Notes under the pieces: generated by a model
Told to the model about the DNA's origin: nothing
Databases searched by the model: none
Seen by the model: the letters and a program-made list of their open reading frames with translations, nothing else
Shown here: piece by piece, positions 49,401 through 63,034 of the stretch
How positions within the stretch are numbered: position 1 is the first letter of the stretch
How the letters are laid out: each line of letters begins with the position of its first letter
Origin: Malurus cyaneus samueli
Taxonomy: Eukaryota; Chordata; Aves; Passeriformes; Maluridae
Length of the DNA stretch: 64,000 nucleotides
Assembly (NCBI GenBank): GCA_009741485.1
Contig: CM019217.1
Span: forward strand, 49,465,153-49,529,152
Direction of reading: 5' to 3'
Translations under genes and position numbers: made by a program

Positions 49401-50836
49401 TTACTATCCACATATGAGGGAAAAGCCTATTAGAGATAATAAGAAAAATAATTTAAAATGTGCATCACACAAGGCACAAAACTGTTTAGCCAAAGAAAAG
49501 TAGGAACCAACAAATAGAATAAGAAAAAAAAAAAAAACAAACCAAAACCAGATCAGGAATTAATTTAAATATGCAAAACCCAGAAAAAGAGATTGCAACT
49601 CCAAAGAAAAATGACTAATATATGTTATTTCTTTATCAATATAAACTTAAACTACTGAATCTTAGGCGTTTAAACGGCAACTCAATAGAACATAACTTCA
49701 ACCATAGCTTGTTCCTATTGAGATCGAGCAGTTCCCTCTACACAGCAGCATAAGGTGCACTACACAGCTGGAGTTTACAGGGGTTTTTCTAGGAGACTAT
49801 TACAACTTGTCTATCTTTTTGATTAGTAATCCTTCACAGGTTACATGTAGTGCATTTGAGAAGAATTTAAGTGACATAGGTTCACATGGTTTAAAAACCT
49901 AGAGTTATAGGAGCCACAAGTCTAGGCTTAAATAATTTTTTTCCAGTTTTCATACATGCATCTGATTAATTTTCTAAATGCTTATCACACAGCTCAAAGA
50001 AATTTCTCCTGTTCTCACTCTCAAAAAATGTTTCAGGACTTCATTCGCGACAACCGTTACTTTGTCAACTATGCATATAACACCAAGGCTTTCCGCATGA
50101 TCATATTTTCCAGGATTTTAGTTGCCTTGTTACCCAGATGGATCTTTAGGGCAGTAGAACCTTACAGTTTGCCCAAAGCTTTAATTACTCTAGTACTGTT
50201 AACTGAATTATTGAATCCTCAGGCATTTCACAAAACATGTCTCCATTTTCACCACCCTATTCTATCAACCTTTTTAATAATCTCTTCCACCTGGATTACT
50301 TTTTCCTTTTTGCAATTTCCTCCGTTGTCTTATTTAACCCTTACATTCCTGTAATTTTTCACCCTGTGATCAGTCCTTGTACCACTACTGTCATTTATAA
50401 ACATTACAGGAAAAAAAATTACTCCTCAGTCTCCCACTGAGATTGCTGCTTATTTCCCAGTGTTAAATTACCTTATGATATTTCAGAAAAATCTTACAAG
50501 GATGACAGTCATGGTTAGGCCTTACCATATAAATGAGTTGTCTAGAAATTTATCACAACTGAATTTTACACTTAATAACCAATGAAGTGGATAATTAGCC
50601 CATCATGCAAGGAAACATGGTCAGCAGTTTCAAGTGAAGGAAAAGCCAAGAAAACAAACCTTCGCTGCTATCACAAAGTGCAAAACTTATCATACATTAT
50701 GCTTTTGACTTTTTCTAGTGCAGATTCTTTTTGTATACTACTACCCTATTCCTGCATTAATGAATTTCTGCATTAATTGTCAGATTGCAATATCATGCTG
50801 TTTGTGTCTTAAAACTAAAGGTTTCAAAGCTATACT
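46462..50836. other. Intergenic, no supportable gene
   Basis: AT-rich unique sequence without recognised repeats, RNA genes or coding potential. The longest open frame (49956-50354, 132 codons) is hydrophobic and low-complexity in feel, and it matches no family I know. Confidence 0.75.
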
Positions 50837-51715
50837 AAGTTTGCTAGCAACCCAAAATTGGGAGGAGCTGTTGACTGCCTCAAGGCAGGAGAGGCCCTGC
50901 AGAGAGACCTTGACAAATTTGAGAGATGGGCAATCAACAAATGTATGAAGCTTAAAAAGGACAAATGTTGGATTCCGAACCTGGGACAGAGTAATCCTGG
51001 TGGTGTGTATAGACTGAGGAATGAGAGGCTGGAGAGCAGCTCTGAAAAAAGGGACCTGGGGATCCTGGTTGGTAGCAAGTTGAACAAGAGTCAGCAGTGC
51101 CCTGGCATCCAGGAGAGCCAGCCGTGTCCTGGGGGGCATCAGGCACCTCATCGTCAGCCAGGCAAGGGTGGGGATTGTCCCGCCTTGCTCTGTACTGGGG
51201 CGGCCTCACTTTGAGTGCAGTGTCCAGTTTTGGGCTCCAAAATATAAAAACATATACTAAACTGTTAGAGAGCCTGCAAAGAAGGGCCACAAGGATGATG
51301 AAGGGTCTGGAGTGGAAGCCTTATGAGGAGCAGCTCAGGTCATTTGGCTTGTTCAGCCTGGAGGAAACAAAGGGGAGACAACCATGTGGTCTTAAACATC
51401 CTCACAAGGGGAAGCAGAGGGGTGGACACTGATGTCTTCAGTCATGACACCAGTGACAGGACCCCAGGGAATGGCCTGAAGGTGTGTCAGCAGAGGTTTA
51501 GGTCAGGTATCAGGAAAAGGCTCTTCACCCAGAGGGTGGTTGGGCACTTGAACCGGCTCCCCAGGGAAGTAGTCACACCACAGCCTAAATTCAAGATGCA
51601 TTTGGACAATGCCCTCAGGAACATGATGGGACTCTTGGGGTGCCCTGTGTAGGGCCAGGAGTTGGACTCAATGATCCTCATGGGTTCTTTCCAATTAGCA
51701 TACTCTGTTTCCATA
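50837..51715 (+). mobile_element. CR1 LINE, 5'-truncated, end of RT domain through 3' UTR
   Basis: This reads in the sense direction. KFASNPKLGGAVD (50837-50875) occupies the position of the FADDTKLGGAVD catalytic box, so both catalytic aspartates are lost. LNKSQQC (around 51079), LESLQRRATRMMKGLEWKPY and then RKRLFTQRVVGHLNRLPREV (around 51512-51570) follow, the C-terminal region of CR1 ORF2, broken by frame shifts. LDNALRNM and the tail TTGGACTCAATGATCCTCAT end the element near 51715. It is 5'-truncated within the RT domain, about 880 bp, and not functional. Confidence 0.94.
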
Positions 51716-51921
51716 GTGAGTTGCACTGGAGGCTTTGTCCACTTTCTTTTTCAGAGCAATGTTCAGGCTAATTTTATATTAGCAAAAACTATGTTCTGCC
51801 TTTTCTGTTAGAAATAAATCAAATGAAGAGAATGGCCTCTTCAGTGAGTAATAAGCAATTAGCCCACATACTGTCAATGTCTCTACTAAAATGTTGCAGT
51901 AATGTATGTCAGAGACTGCCT

Positions 51922-51957
51922 CATTGCATTTCATTAGAACATTGCATTTCATTAAAA
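51922..51957. repeat. 18-bp tandem duplication
   Basis: CATTGCATTTCATTAGAA is immediately followed by CATTGCATTTCATTAAAA: two copies with one mismatch. Confidence 0.92.
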
Positions 51958-54900
51958 TATTAGTTCCATTAACATATTTACTTATGCTCAACATGTGAAA
52001 ATAAACATAGGCCAAGCTGCTAGTACATATCATTGAAGGAATGATTGCTTCAATCATTAGTTTAGTTTATGGACCTCATAGCTTCAGGCTAAAAGTTCCT
52101 TCTCATTACACCTCTGTGTTCAACAATTCAGAAAACATTTACCACCACACTTCCACAGGAAATACCAGTTTACACCACATGAACAAAATTTGTAGTAAGT
52201 TTACTACTATAGATTCAGACTGGAATTAACAAATTGTCTTGCAACATTTCCCACAAAATAATATTCTGTGATGAAGGAGAGAATTGCTCTTTACCTTCAG
52301 TTACTAGCTCATGGGGTTAAGTTGCTACCCACTTTTTCTATGGGCCTGTCCATGAAGCATAAACTATATACAGAAAATATACCTCCTCACTCAAAGTCAC
52401 ACAATGTATCTACAAACGCTATGTATATAGCAATTACAACACAGCTATATAGTCAGCATGCAGCAGCAGCTCACCAAGCTTCAGAAGCTTTTCCAGTAAC
52501 CATTCAGTCTCTGAGGTACATGGACATGTTGGCAATCCAGAAACTGAGGTTTCTCTCTATACACAACTTTACATGTATTGACACAAGTTACCCATTCCAG
52601 GAAATGCAGGTTAAGAGCACTGCAATAATCTGTCGGCTGTCAGGTATTTTTTTTCACTCTGGCAAGCAACTGACAACAGCTGGTATAAATCCAGGTTTAT
52701 TATATGTAATGTGTCGGCCACTGAAGAAAAACCTGAACTGGGATTTAAGTTTTGCCTATACTTTCCAGTTGCACTCTTGACTATTCATCTTCAATTGCTG
52801 CTTCATATTGTGACTGGTTTTCAACTGGTTTTTTCCTAGTATTTTGTGAGACACATCTAGAGAGTTGGGAACACTAAGTGCTGAAGAAGAAGCAAGCCTT
52901 GCCTCTAAGGCCAGACCCTGTGCTTTGTCTGTAGGATGATATACAAGATCATCAGCCTACTACAAAAAGGCAGGGAATAGACAGGGTTTCAGTCCAAGAA
53001 ACAGTGTTTGTAGAAAACAATCTATCCCTTTATCTTTCCAACAAGCAGTTAATGGGTGAACGGGAAGTGGCAAATAGGATTAATTCTTCTTCTCCTTACT
53101 TACTCTCCTTCAGTCTACTGACCAGCTTCTGTATACTCTTCATGAAGAACCTGCATCTGCTACAGGAGAAAGAGACCAAAGACATATGAAGTGAATACAA
53201 ATCAAGTAGTATCAGTCAGAACTAACAAAGCAAGAGAAAAACAAAAAGTTTTTAAAAATTCTGATCATTACCTACACTTAGCTTCAGTTTTCAATAATTT
53301 AGTGGACTTTGGTATCAAGGCAAGTTGTGATGTACCCAAAAGTTAATGGAACCTGGAGAAAGAAATGTGACATTGCTAGGTGGGACCCAAGTCCAAGCTT
53401 TAGGCTTCTTCAGACTTCTTTCAGATTTTACCCAGAATTCACTGCAATATTTAAAAGCAAAAATTCCAACAGGAAATTGAAATGTTTCAGAAGACAAAAG
53501 AAAGCTGAGACACTTCTCAGACAGTGTACAAAATGACAGTGTTCTATCTGCTTTTTCTGAACAGAGGAGCATTGAATTTGTCTACTGTGCAACACAAATG
53601 TCAACTCAAGGTTTTTCCAATACCACATGGCTTGGTGCAATCTGTTCACAGCACAGTTACTCTTATTTTTTGGTTAGGTATGAGAAATTAGTTACAGAGA
53701 AGTACAAGATTGAATCTGTGTTTTCTAACTTACAAAGAAAGATCCTTATTCCTAATTATTATGAGGAATAGATATGTCTATATCCCCTGTACATTATTAT
53801 AAAAGAAATAATTTCTTTTAAACGAAAGGCAACAAAGTAAGCATTTCAGGGAAGAAGAGAAATGATAGGGACCACATATGAAATCACAAAGCTTTCCTTT
53901 CAAAGGTCTAAAATTCTACATTCATATATATGCAATTTGGGAAATGATAGCATTCAACCGAACACATCAGTTTAGGAAATTACCTCTTTAAATAAATGTC
54001 ACAGACATAATATTGCTGCAGTCATTTGGAGGAAAGAGCCATCCAAAGACCAGAGAGTGTCTTTTTGACTCAGGAGATCTTGTTATAACTCCCTCTTTAG
54101 TCAAAAGCTTTTCTCAAACACATACATAAAATTATTTAGGTGATCAAAATAAATTAAATCAAGACACTTAAAACAAACTCAGCTTCAGTGTCACCTTTTT
54201 TAGCTCTTTTTCTGCCATCTAAGCATTCTCCTACTTCACCAGTGCTGGAAGGGGATAAATGTATCAGGGAGTGAAAGGTGGTCATATCACTGTGAATGCA
54301 TTATTTTGATATATAAATAGGTATTACATATAATTTGTAGTCTTATACATATGCCAATGCAGAGAAAATAGCAATTAGAGGCTTGCTATGAAATACTGTA
54401 AAGAGAAAAATAACAGTATGGCTCACTTTTAAAGAATTCACAGTGCCAGGTGCTGATCCTGCCATTATTTATGCACAGCCCTAACTCTAAGAATATAAGT
54501 AGTCCATTGACTGATTTATGATTTCAACAAGTAATTCTGCAATCAAACCCAAACTATTTGATGACAGGCAACAAGGGGATTACCACCCAGACAGGGAAAA
54601 AATAAATTCTGAATAATTTCTGAGCTTAAGCACTGAGCATTAATAAAATCCCCTTTAATACATTTCCATTTTGATTTCCCAAGAGACTATAAAGTATCTA
54701 TGCACCCAGACTTTGATTTAACAGGATTCCACTAACTAGTGGTCTCCCATTCACATTCATGGAATTCTCTAGCATAAAAGCTAATTACCCAAAATACTAC
54801 TAATTGTGACTCTTATGCTATGCTAGTCAAAAAGAGTTTAATTAATTCTTCTTGCCCTGGAACCTCTCTGCACACAAGCAATGAAGGAAGAAAGATGACT

Positions 54901-57900
54901 TGTTTCACCAATGAGTATGAAAGGTGAGGTACAGCATCCCCAGTTTTCATCCACAGACAAGCTCTGCCCTTCAGAATGCAATGCTTCATGGGCACTTTGA
55001 CACCAGTATAACCTTTATGCTTCATAACTGATAATCAGATGACAAAGCCAATCAAATCTCATAATGGGGAAAGAAGCTGGGAGATTCATTAATAAGATTC
55101 CTTATTTCTCTATTTATCCTCATAAAAAAATGATCCAATCCCTAATTTTCAGAGCAAGATTTTTTAGTAAGACCATTTTAACACTAACACATGTTCACAT
55201 CATATAAACCATGGGCAGCCATTTTTCATAACTTTTTTAATGCATAGATGCTTTAGCAATTGTCACAGGGAACTGTATTCATGTATTGATTCTGTGTCTG
55301 ATGAGGTTTCAGTCAATTCAAGAAATTCTAAAATATGCAATTATCCACTAGTATCCATGTACAGATGCTTACTTCAAGTTAGTTTGTGTCACCAGGTACA
55401 AGGTTTTGAATTTAAGCTAATTCAATTGGCCCTCCCCAGCTGTTCATCACAACCCCATACCCCTCAGTTTCTCTAGGTTTTTAAAATCCAGTTTACACAA
55501 AGCCCTAACTCAGCCTATCACATTCAGGTATATTTTCTCTCCTCCTTTCCTTCCTGCCTTTCAAATCAGCATTTTATCCTGATTCATTCACATATTATTT
55601 TCTTCTTTTTTGTTGCTCCAACGCACACAAAAGAACTTCCCGAAAAATAAGACTTCCACACTTCCATCTTCAAGTGTGCTATTTTTCAAATACAAGCTCA
55701 CTCAACTTCTGTTGCAAGATGAAACCAGTTTGTGTATATGATGACCCATTGAAGATTTTTCATTTACATTTTTTATACTGTTACTGCTTTTCATGTAGAC
55801 CATTAGTTTGCTGTTCTTCTAGTATTTACTTACCAAATTACCTCTTTTCAATTAAAAAGAAGTTACTGAAATATAAGGAATCAGCAATGGAGAATCATCA
55901 TGCATCTGAATACACTACTTTAAGGGTGCATTATTTAAAAAAAAATAAGGACAATTACATGCAAATAGCTTACTTCAGAGTTGTTAAGTGCCCTGAAAAC
56001 ACAAACACCCCAGGTCTTCGTTTTCCTATGTTTTCCCTTACTCTGTTGGGCAATTATAATCTACAGACAGCCACAGAATCACATCAAGTTCAGGGTGGTC
56101 ACTGCAGTGGCTACACAGGTCAGCAGAGAGGATCCCAGAGCCATGACTTCGGGACTCAAAGATGATTCAGGATGAACCTCCCTGGAGTTCATTCTCATGG
56201 CTTATGCTGCATCATGATCTAGAGCTTAGTGAATCCAGTCTGGGCTTTACTGGGACACCAATTAAGCACAATTCTGTACTTACCGAAGCCATGCTGGGAC
56301 TGAAATGTTTATTCTTTTACCCACCGCACACACAGGGCTGAGATCCTTGAGTGCCTGTGGCTAACAGTCCCCCCAGGTTCCTAAGCAGCATGCTTACATG
56401 AGGAAAACATTGCCATGTGAAGAGCACAGAATTTTAGGGCACTCAGCAGAGGGACTGTTGTTAGGAATTGGGCTCTGCATCTCTGAAAGAAATTTAATGT
56501 GGAAAACTGCAGCTGACTTAGGATATGTTGATAAAAAACTAGAAAGTCATGGAGACACTATTTTCTTTTCAACCTCAAGTTAAAAAAAATCTTTGTGCAT
56601 TTAAGTAGCAGCAACTTAAATGTTGTTATGTTTTAATATGTTAAAATAATTACACCCAAAAGCATCAAAAGTATAGTCTCTTGATAAGAGAGCAAGTTTA
56701 CCACATCTAAAATATTTTCCAAAGAATATTCCTGAATACCTTATGAATTAAATTTGTTTACAGATAAATAGCATCAGAAAGAAAAAACAAGCAGAAGGGC
56801 TATAAAAGACTAGCAAAGTAAAGTGCTACCAAGTACAGCTAATGGCACCTTATTATTTATCTCACAATTTTATCAGACTTAGAGCTTTCCAGTAGTGAAA
56901 CAGAAATCACTATTGGATCTGGATGTTTCCGAGAGCTCCTTGTTTACTTTAGAACAGATTTCTACTCCTTGTAATTACTCCATCCAAAAACCTCTGTAAT
57001 GTGTGCATTTTCTAGAAATACTGAGTTCTCAATATATCTTCCCTGTTCCATGCAGACAGAAAACAAGGAGCTGCAGTAATTAGTTATATTATAACCTTGC
57101 TGTGTTTAAAATTTACTCCTTGCAACTAGCCATAAAACACCTCACCTTCCAGTAAGATCAAACCTTGTCTTTTCTGTCCGCTATCCAACCTCTCCTAGTC
57201 TGAACATCCAGAAACATTTAAAATTCCATCCTTTCTCACCAAGTGAGAAAAGGTTACATAAGGCCACAAAAACTGTAACTAAAAACTAATTCAGTACTAA
57301 CATTGTCAAGTAATTACAAAGACCAACACAAAACTGCCACCTTACTTTATCCATGGACAAATACAAATAAACATACCAAATATACAGCATTCTAGCTGCC
57401 TGCTGATACACCACAGTCACTAATATACCACTATGCACAACATCCAACACGTACTCTGGAACAATCAATGCCAACTTCCACTTAAGTATTTAGCATAAAC
57501 TGATTGCTGTGTTGATCAAGCTGAATTGAGGCTTAAAATGCAAGAGAAAAGTCTAACTGTGAGCTTTCAAACACTCCATTTTCTTTGCATATTTATTAAA
57601 GTCAAGATGCGCTAGGTAGTCACTCAAACGTGGAAATGAAATACGCAAAAAAACCTGAGCAGCAGAGCAGGTGCACTCAGCTTTCACATGCCAAGAGTCA
57701 AGCTGCTGTCTTAGGAGGCATCTTGCTGAGGAATACAGGTTGCTTTTATTTAGCTCAAAACTTGATAATTCTGATAAGCAAGTGATGCAACTACCATTCC
57801 TTACACAAAGTAAAACTAAATTGGAAAAATGAGAAACCAAATTTGTGTATTGGCTTTATGTTCATGCTTCAAAGCATAATACAATTGGAAACTGACAGTG

Positions 57901-58713
57901 CTTATGTGACATACTTCTAATGTGTCCGGCAGAGCAAAGAAAAATACGTCACTATATTGATTTTTCAAAATGTTTTAGATACCTGTCTACTCTGAATAAC
58001 TTAGCTTAATGTGGCATTGTAACTGCTGGAAAACAGCGTTCTGCTCTCCTCTCCCTCTGTACTACAGGGAACTTCACAAAGACAACATGAAGGAAAAGAC
58101 TAACTGCTCAGGAGTCTGGATCAAAGCTTAGTAGACTTTCACAACCTTTTGCCACAAACTCCACAGTGATTCCAGAAAGCCAAGAAACAGCAATAAAGCC
58201 TTTTTCCCAAGTCACTGACAGTCAAGCACAACAGCACTGGAGAAACAAAGAAAACAGCAAATGAGACTCTGTGGCTGTAAAGAAACACCTAATCAAAACA
58301 CCACTTTAATATAATTATTGACATCTCCTATTCTTTGCTATCAATGGCATGCAACATTTTTAAGAACCAGAACCACAGCCAGGGATGATGACAAAATGCT
58401 GTCATACCAATCAGATCTTGGCAGGGGGTCTTCACACTTCTTACGAACTTAACCCAAATTACACCACCAACGGACATTAATTCATTAATAGGAGGGATGG
58501 GAAAGCAACTAGTATGTAATCACCAGCACTAACTGCATCTTGTCATGTTCCAAGACAAGATGACACCTCTAATGTGACCTAGTAACACCTTTTACCTTGT
58601 ATGGAGTTCAAAACCACATAGCAATGAGAAAGCAGCAAAGAAACACAACACATTTTTTTTGCAAAGCTACATGTATAGAGAAGAAAGCACTAAGAAATTA
58701 AAAAGGCTCTAGG

Positions 58714-58734
58714 NNNNNNNNNNNNNNNNNNNNN
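58714..58734. other. Assembly gap (21 N) beside a poly-C run
   Basis: Twenty-one N directly followed by CCCCCC and then an A-rich tract. The gap probably covers a homopolymer C run that could not be sequenced. Confidence 0.99.
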
Positions 58735-61700
58735 CCCCCCAACTAAACAAAAAAAGACCAAACAAAAAGCCCTGTTGTATGTGTTCCTTCGATAAAATGC
58801 ATATCTAAATTAGCAGATCTGATCAAATATCCTGCCAGCTTAAAGCAAGATGATTTGGCAAGTACAGAGCCTGAAAGCTGACAGCAGATAAAAACGTATC
58901 AGCATTATTTCGTATTTTACTGCTCTTCTGAGAAAACTCAATTTGTATCTTCCTTGACTGAAAAATAAAAACCCATGAAGTCTTTTCTGGGAAACAAAAC
59001 ATTCTTCTTCAGGTGTGACAGGGAAGAAACTGGATGATAGGTGTGTTACGAATTTAATTCCTGCCTAAGTTCTAGTCAAAATTAGGTTCCAATTTGCTAG
59101 CAATTACAAAATTGAGAATATCTTTTCCTTCCCTTCTTCCTCCCCAGGACACACTATATGGCTAGTTTTTTTTCAAGTTTCCACATCCCCAGCTGAGTGG
59201 CTATGCAATGCCAAGTAAACTGCACATACACATTTTATACAATTTAAGAGCAGTGAGGTGACTGATCTTTCCTACTCTGTAGGAAAAAATGAAATACAAT
59301 ATACAGTGTATAATGGATAACAAGTAAAATTTCACAACATCATTTCTACCCTAACATGAGAAACAAAAAAAACCACAAGGATTGAACAAGACTCCTGGTA
59401 ACATAAGAAAGATGAGGCTTTATTTGGATAGGCAGATTAGTAACCAAACATTAATCAATTTTTACCTCATTTGTCCTTTTGAAGAATAACGACTTCCTGC
59501 AAAAAGGCTGGTTTTTTTACAAAAGGGAAGGAAGAAGATGGCAAAACCTACACAAACAAAATGAGGCAGTCACTGGAGAATGGCCTTATTGGATCTGGTG
59601 TTCTTTACAATCTGAAACAAAACCTACAGTCATGGTGGTACATTATCAGTTCATTGCAGCATTTTGCTTCAGTGGAATTGTTTTCATGCTTAAATTTAAG
59701 CAGGGGGCATCTGACTGATCTCTCACAAGCTGACATTCTGCCTGCTCTCTGCACAGTTTTGCTTACATTTAGCCAATTGTGATATGTGTAGCTGTGTGGG
59801 TTCAGCCTTCATCCATAGGCTGTGAGCTCCTGAATGGGGGTTGTTAGCCCAGGCTCAGAGCCACACTCATTGAAGGATATTGTTTTGGACAGCTTGAAGG
59901 GCACATGGGGTGAGATTATACCTCCAGGCAAATAACATCATTAGATGTTAGATTAAGACCAGAGATCTGGCAGATCTGAACTCCAGTGTTCAGACTTCTT
60001 GTCCCACAGGCAAAACTGTACATGCATCTGGAGTTTATAGATATAACGCCTCCCTTAAAAGTCTTGGAAAGTTATCTGTCACTCTTAGGACAAAACTCAT
60101 GATGGTCTTAACCTTCTTGCTGGAAGTACTAATCATTCATTTGTCTGTAAATTATATATTTTTAACCACTACTTATCAGTGCTGCTCTGTACTATGAGAA
60201 ATTGCTGCACTGCCCTGTGAAGAGCATTATAACAGAGATTTACAACAGTATTTATCTCATAGTCAAGGAGAACAACCAGCAGGATGATAAGCTTGTGATT
60301 GTTTAGTCAAACATCTCATCATGATCCACAGCCACTAAAAGACTTTATGTAGTTTAGGGCAAATTGAACCATGGAAGGATCTGTTACATCAATTTCCCTG
60401 AATTAAGGAGACAACATAATGTACACAAGCAAAAATTCTGGCATTTAAAAAACTCAAGAGATTTAATTTAGCAACAAAAAAAATAGAAATAATACAAGAA
60501 TTAATCGAAATAATTAAGAACCTGAAAGACTGCTTTAGTGGATCTCAGGAAAATTTAAGAATTGGCTTCTTTCAGCTGGCATTCTAGGAAATCCAGTGTA
60601 TTCATAAAGGAAGGCAGGATCTATACTATCAGAAGAACATATCTAGAAAATGGGCTCAGAACTAGAGTGTGCACAGAAGGACTTTAAACTACAGGTGGAA
60701 AAGATCAGAGCAGTCACCTAACACTGCTAGTGCTATTTTTCAGTGTGACTTTCAGGTTAATGTCCTACACATGCAGAGAACTGAGCAAAGCAGTTCAAAA
60801 TGTACCTTATACCAAGCCCAACCAATAACTATGCTTTTTCCTGCCACTGAAGTATTCTATGAGGTCCCACAGGGAAAAGTATGAAAGAAAAAAGAACAGA
60901 CACTAAATAGATTTTTTTAATTATACAGAAAGGGTGCTTCTCATATATTGGTTTTCTGTCAGTGTTCTTTTATTCTACACCAATTTAGAGTCAGAATCAT
61001 GTCTTAGCTGTGCCAGAGTTGACGGCAAAGGAGACACATTAAATTCATTGCTGAGATTTGTAGGCACAGATGAGGCCTGACATTTTAAACGCAAATCAAA
61101 AGTTAAGCGCCTTCAAGTCAAAGGCTTCAGGACAAGTTTCAGCCTACACCCCAAACACCAATGAAAGATACAGTAAAACCTCCTTTACTCTCCCCTTCCC
61201 TTTGCTCCTCTTCCCTCTCTGCCTCAGCTCCTGGGCAGAATTAGGGTTCTAAATTATGCTCAGGCACGAAAACCAACATGGATAAGAACAGAAAATAATC
61301 ACATCATTCAAACTCAAACCAACTGAAAACGTTAGAAGGTAAATATTATCTAACCAGAGGACAGCTATAGACCAAAGAAAGGAAGACTAGAATGGAAACA
61401 TCAAATAAATTTTCACATCAGAATGGCAAGAAATAACATCTGGCCAACCACAGCTCTAATTTTTGTGGGAGAAAAACATTTTCCTGCCCAACACTCTCCC
61501 CAGAAAGAATAGTGCTCATATCTCTTTTAATGTTTCTTTTATGCTCTGGGACAGTATTCAATATTTGTACAGACAAACCGAGGATCCTTAATATTGGATT
61601 AAGGGATTACGTGCAGTGGGTTTTGCAGCCTTTTTCATTTCCTCACTCCTATCATACCAGTATTTACTGAGTTGAAGTGGGCTGCAGGCAAGTTCAATTT

Positions 61701-62973
61701 CCATCTATGCTCAGGGGAGTGATTAAATTTAGCAGATGCTGAGAAAAAAATTCAATGTGATGAACATAGCAAGACTTGACTGGCAAGCCTGTGAGAAAGG
61801 ATTAATAACACAAACAAAGCAGAGCTACCAAAACACCTGCAGGAAGCTTACAAATTGGGAGGAAATAGTAGGAAGGAAATGGAAATTTAATCTTTTCCCA
61901 AAAAAAGGGGAAAAAAAAAAAGTTTGGAACATAATTTGAGCTTTCGATTGTGTAGTTAATATGCACCTTTTAACAGAACTGAAATGAAAACCCTAATGAG
62001 TTCCACTAGAGTTTGGAGCCAATTCAAATTTTACAGTATTTATTTATTCCTGGCAATCAGACATTAAATGGCTGCCTCTGGTAGGGAGGACTATTTGAAC
62101 ATTTGCTTGTAGCAAACTGGAATAACCTCACCTATAAACTGAAAATTTCCCAACAACTGAAACAGCAGGCATGTCCCCCTGCCCATAAAGATCAATTAAT
62201 ACTTCAAAATTAACCATTGCAAAAAAAAGGACAATTTATATTCACATAGCCAATTGAACACCTTATTTTGGAGCTATAAATTAGTCCAATTCTTTTTTCT
62301 GTAATTTAGTTAGATTCAACTGAGAGTACCACCTTGTCAAAACTGGCAAAAAAATGCATTGACTCAGCACAACTATATTCCAAAATAGTCACTACTTTAA
62401 TATTTAGAAAGAGCATGATGTCATCTCAAGAACATGTTATCCTTCTTGTCAGAATACTTAGAATGTGTTTTCTGAGCGTTTCCAAGACTGAATCAAACCT
62501 AATTTTGAATTAGGAAAAATAAAACAATGATATAATAAATATTATATATTATAACATATGATTATATTTTAATTACGCTGAACAACCCCTAACTATGTCA
62601 GACCCAAATATATCAATATCAACAATATAACCCTGTTCATCACAAATTGCTCAGAACCATTTCTATTTAAAAGCAGCTGATTTGATAAAATACCATCTAC
62701 AATATGTATGTGGATTCATGTGTGCTTTAAATAATGATTGCACACACAACTAAATGACTAGTTCACTGATGCAAGTAATTTTACCAGTAAAACTGGAGTA
62801 TTACCTGGCTTACCTGTCTAAAGCAATGTTATGTTCTGTCTTTTCATTTATGTATTTTAGCAAATTGGTGTGGGGAAAAAACAATTAGCAGAGAATAGAG
62901 TTCACTTCCAGTTCTGCCCCTTCCAGGTCATTAATGTTAATATCTGCACATTGATACTATCTGTTCTTCATGC

Positions 62974-63034
62974 AAGACTTCAGAATTAGACTTGAAGTCT
63001 TAAAGCATGTAAGACTTCAGAATCAGACTTGAAG
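62974..63034. repeat. Imperfect tandem duplication, 37-bp period, with hairpin
   Basis: AAGACTTCAGAATTAGACTT starts at 62974 and AAGACTTCAGAATCAGACTT at 63011, each followed by GAAG. The first copy also pairs with itself: AGACTTCA (62975-62982) with TGAAGTCT (62993-63000). Confidence 0.88.

Noticed and set aside
50780..51652. Several overlapping open frames of 80-120 codons on both strands
   Set aside because: They are remnants and antisense shadows of a decayed CR1 ORF2, not independent genes.
52268..52780. Longest open frame in the window, 170 codons on the + strand
   Set aside because: No recognisable domain, signal peptide or family similarity, and composition like its surroundings. One frame of this length in 64 kb read six ways is compatible with chance.
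55674..56165. 163-codon open frame on the + strand
   Set aside because: Cys- and Phe-rich at the start and polar at the end, with no domain pattern. Two overlapping frames are open in the GC-richer second half, which is expected by chance.
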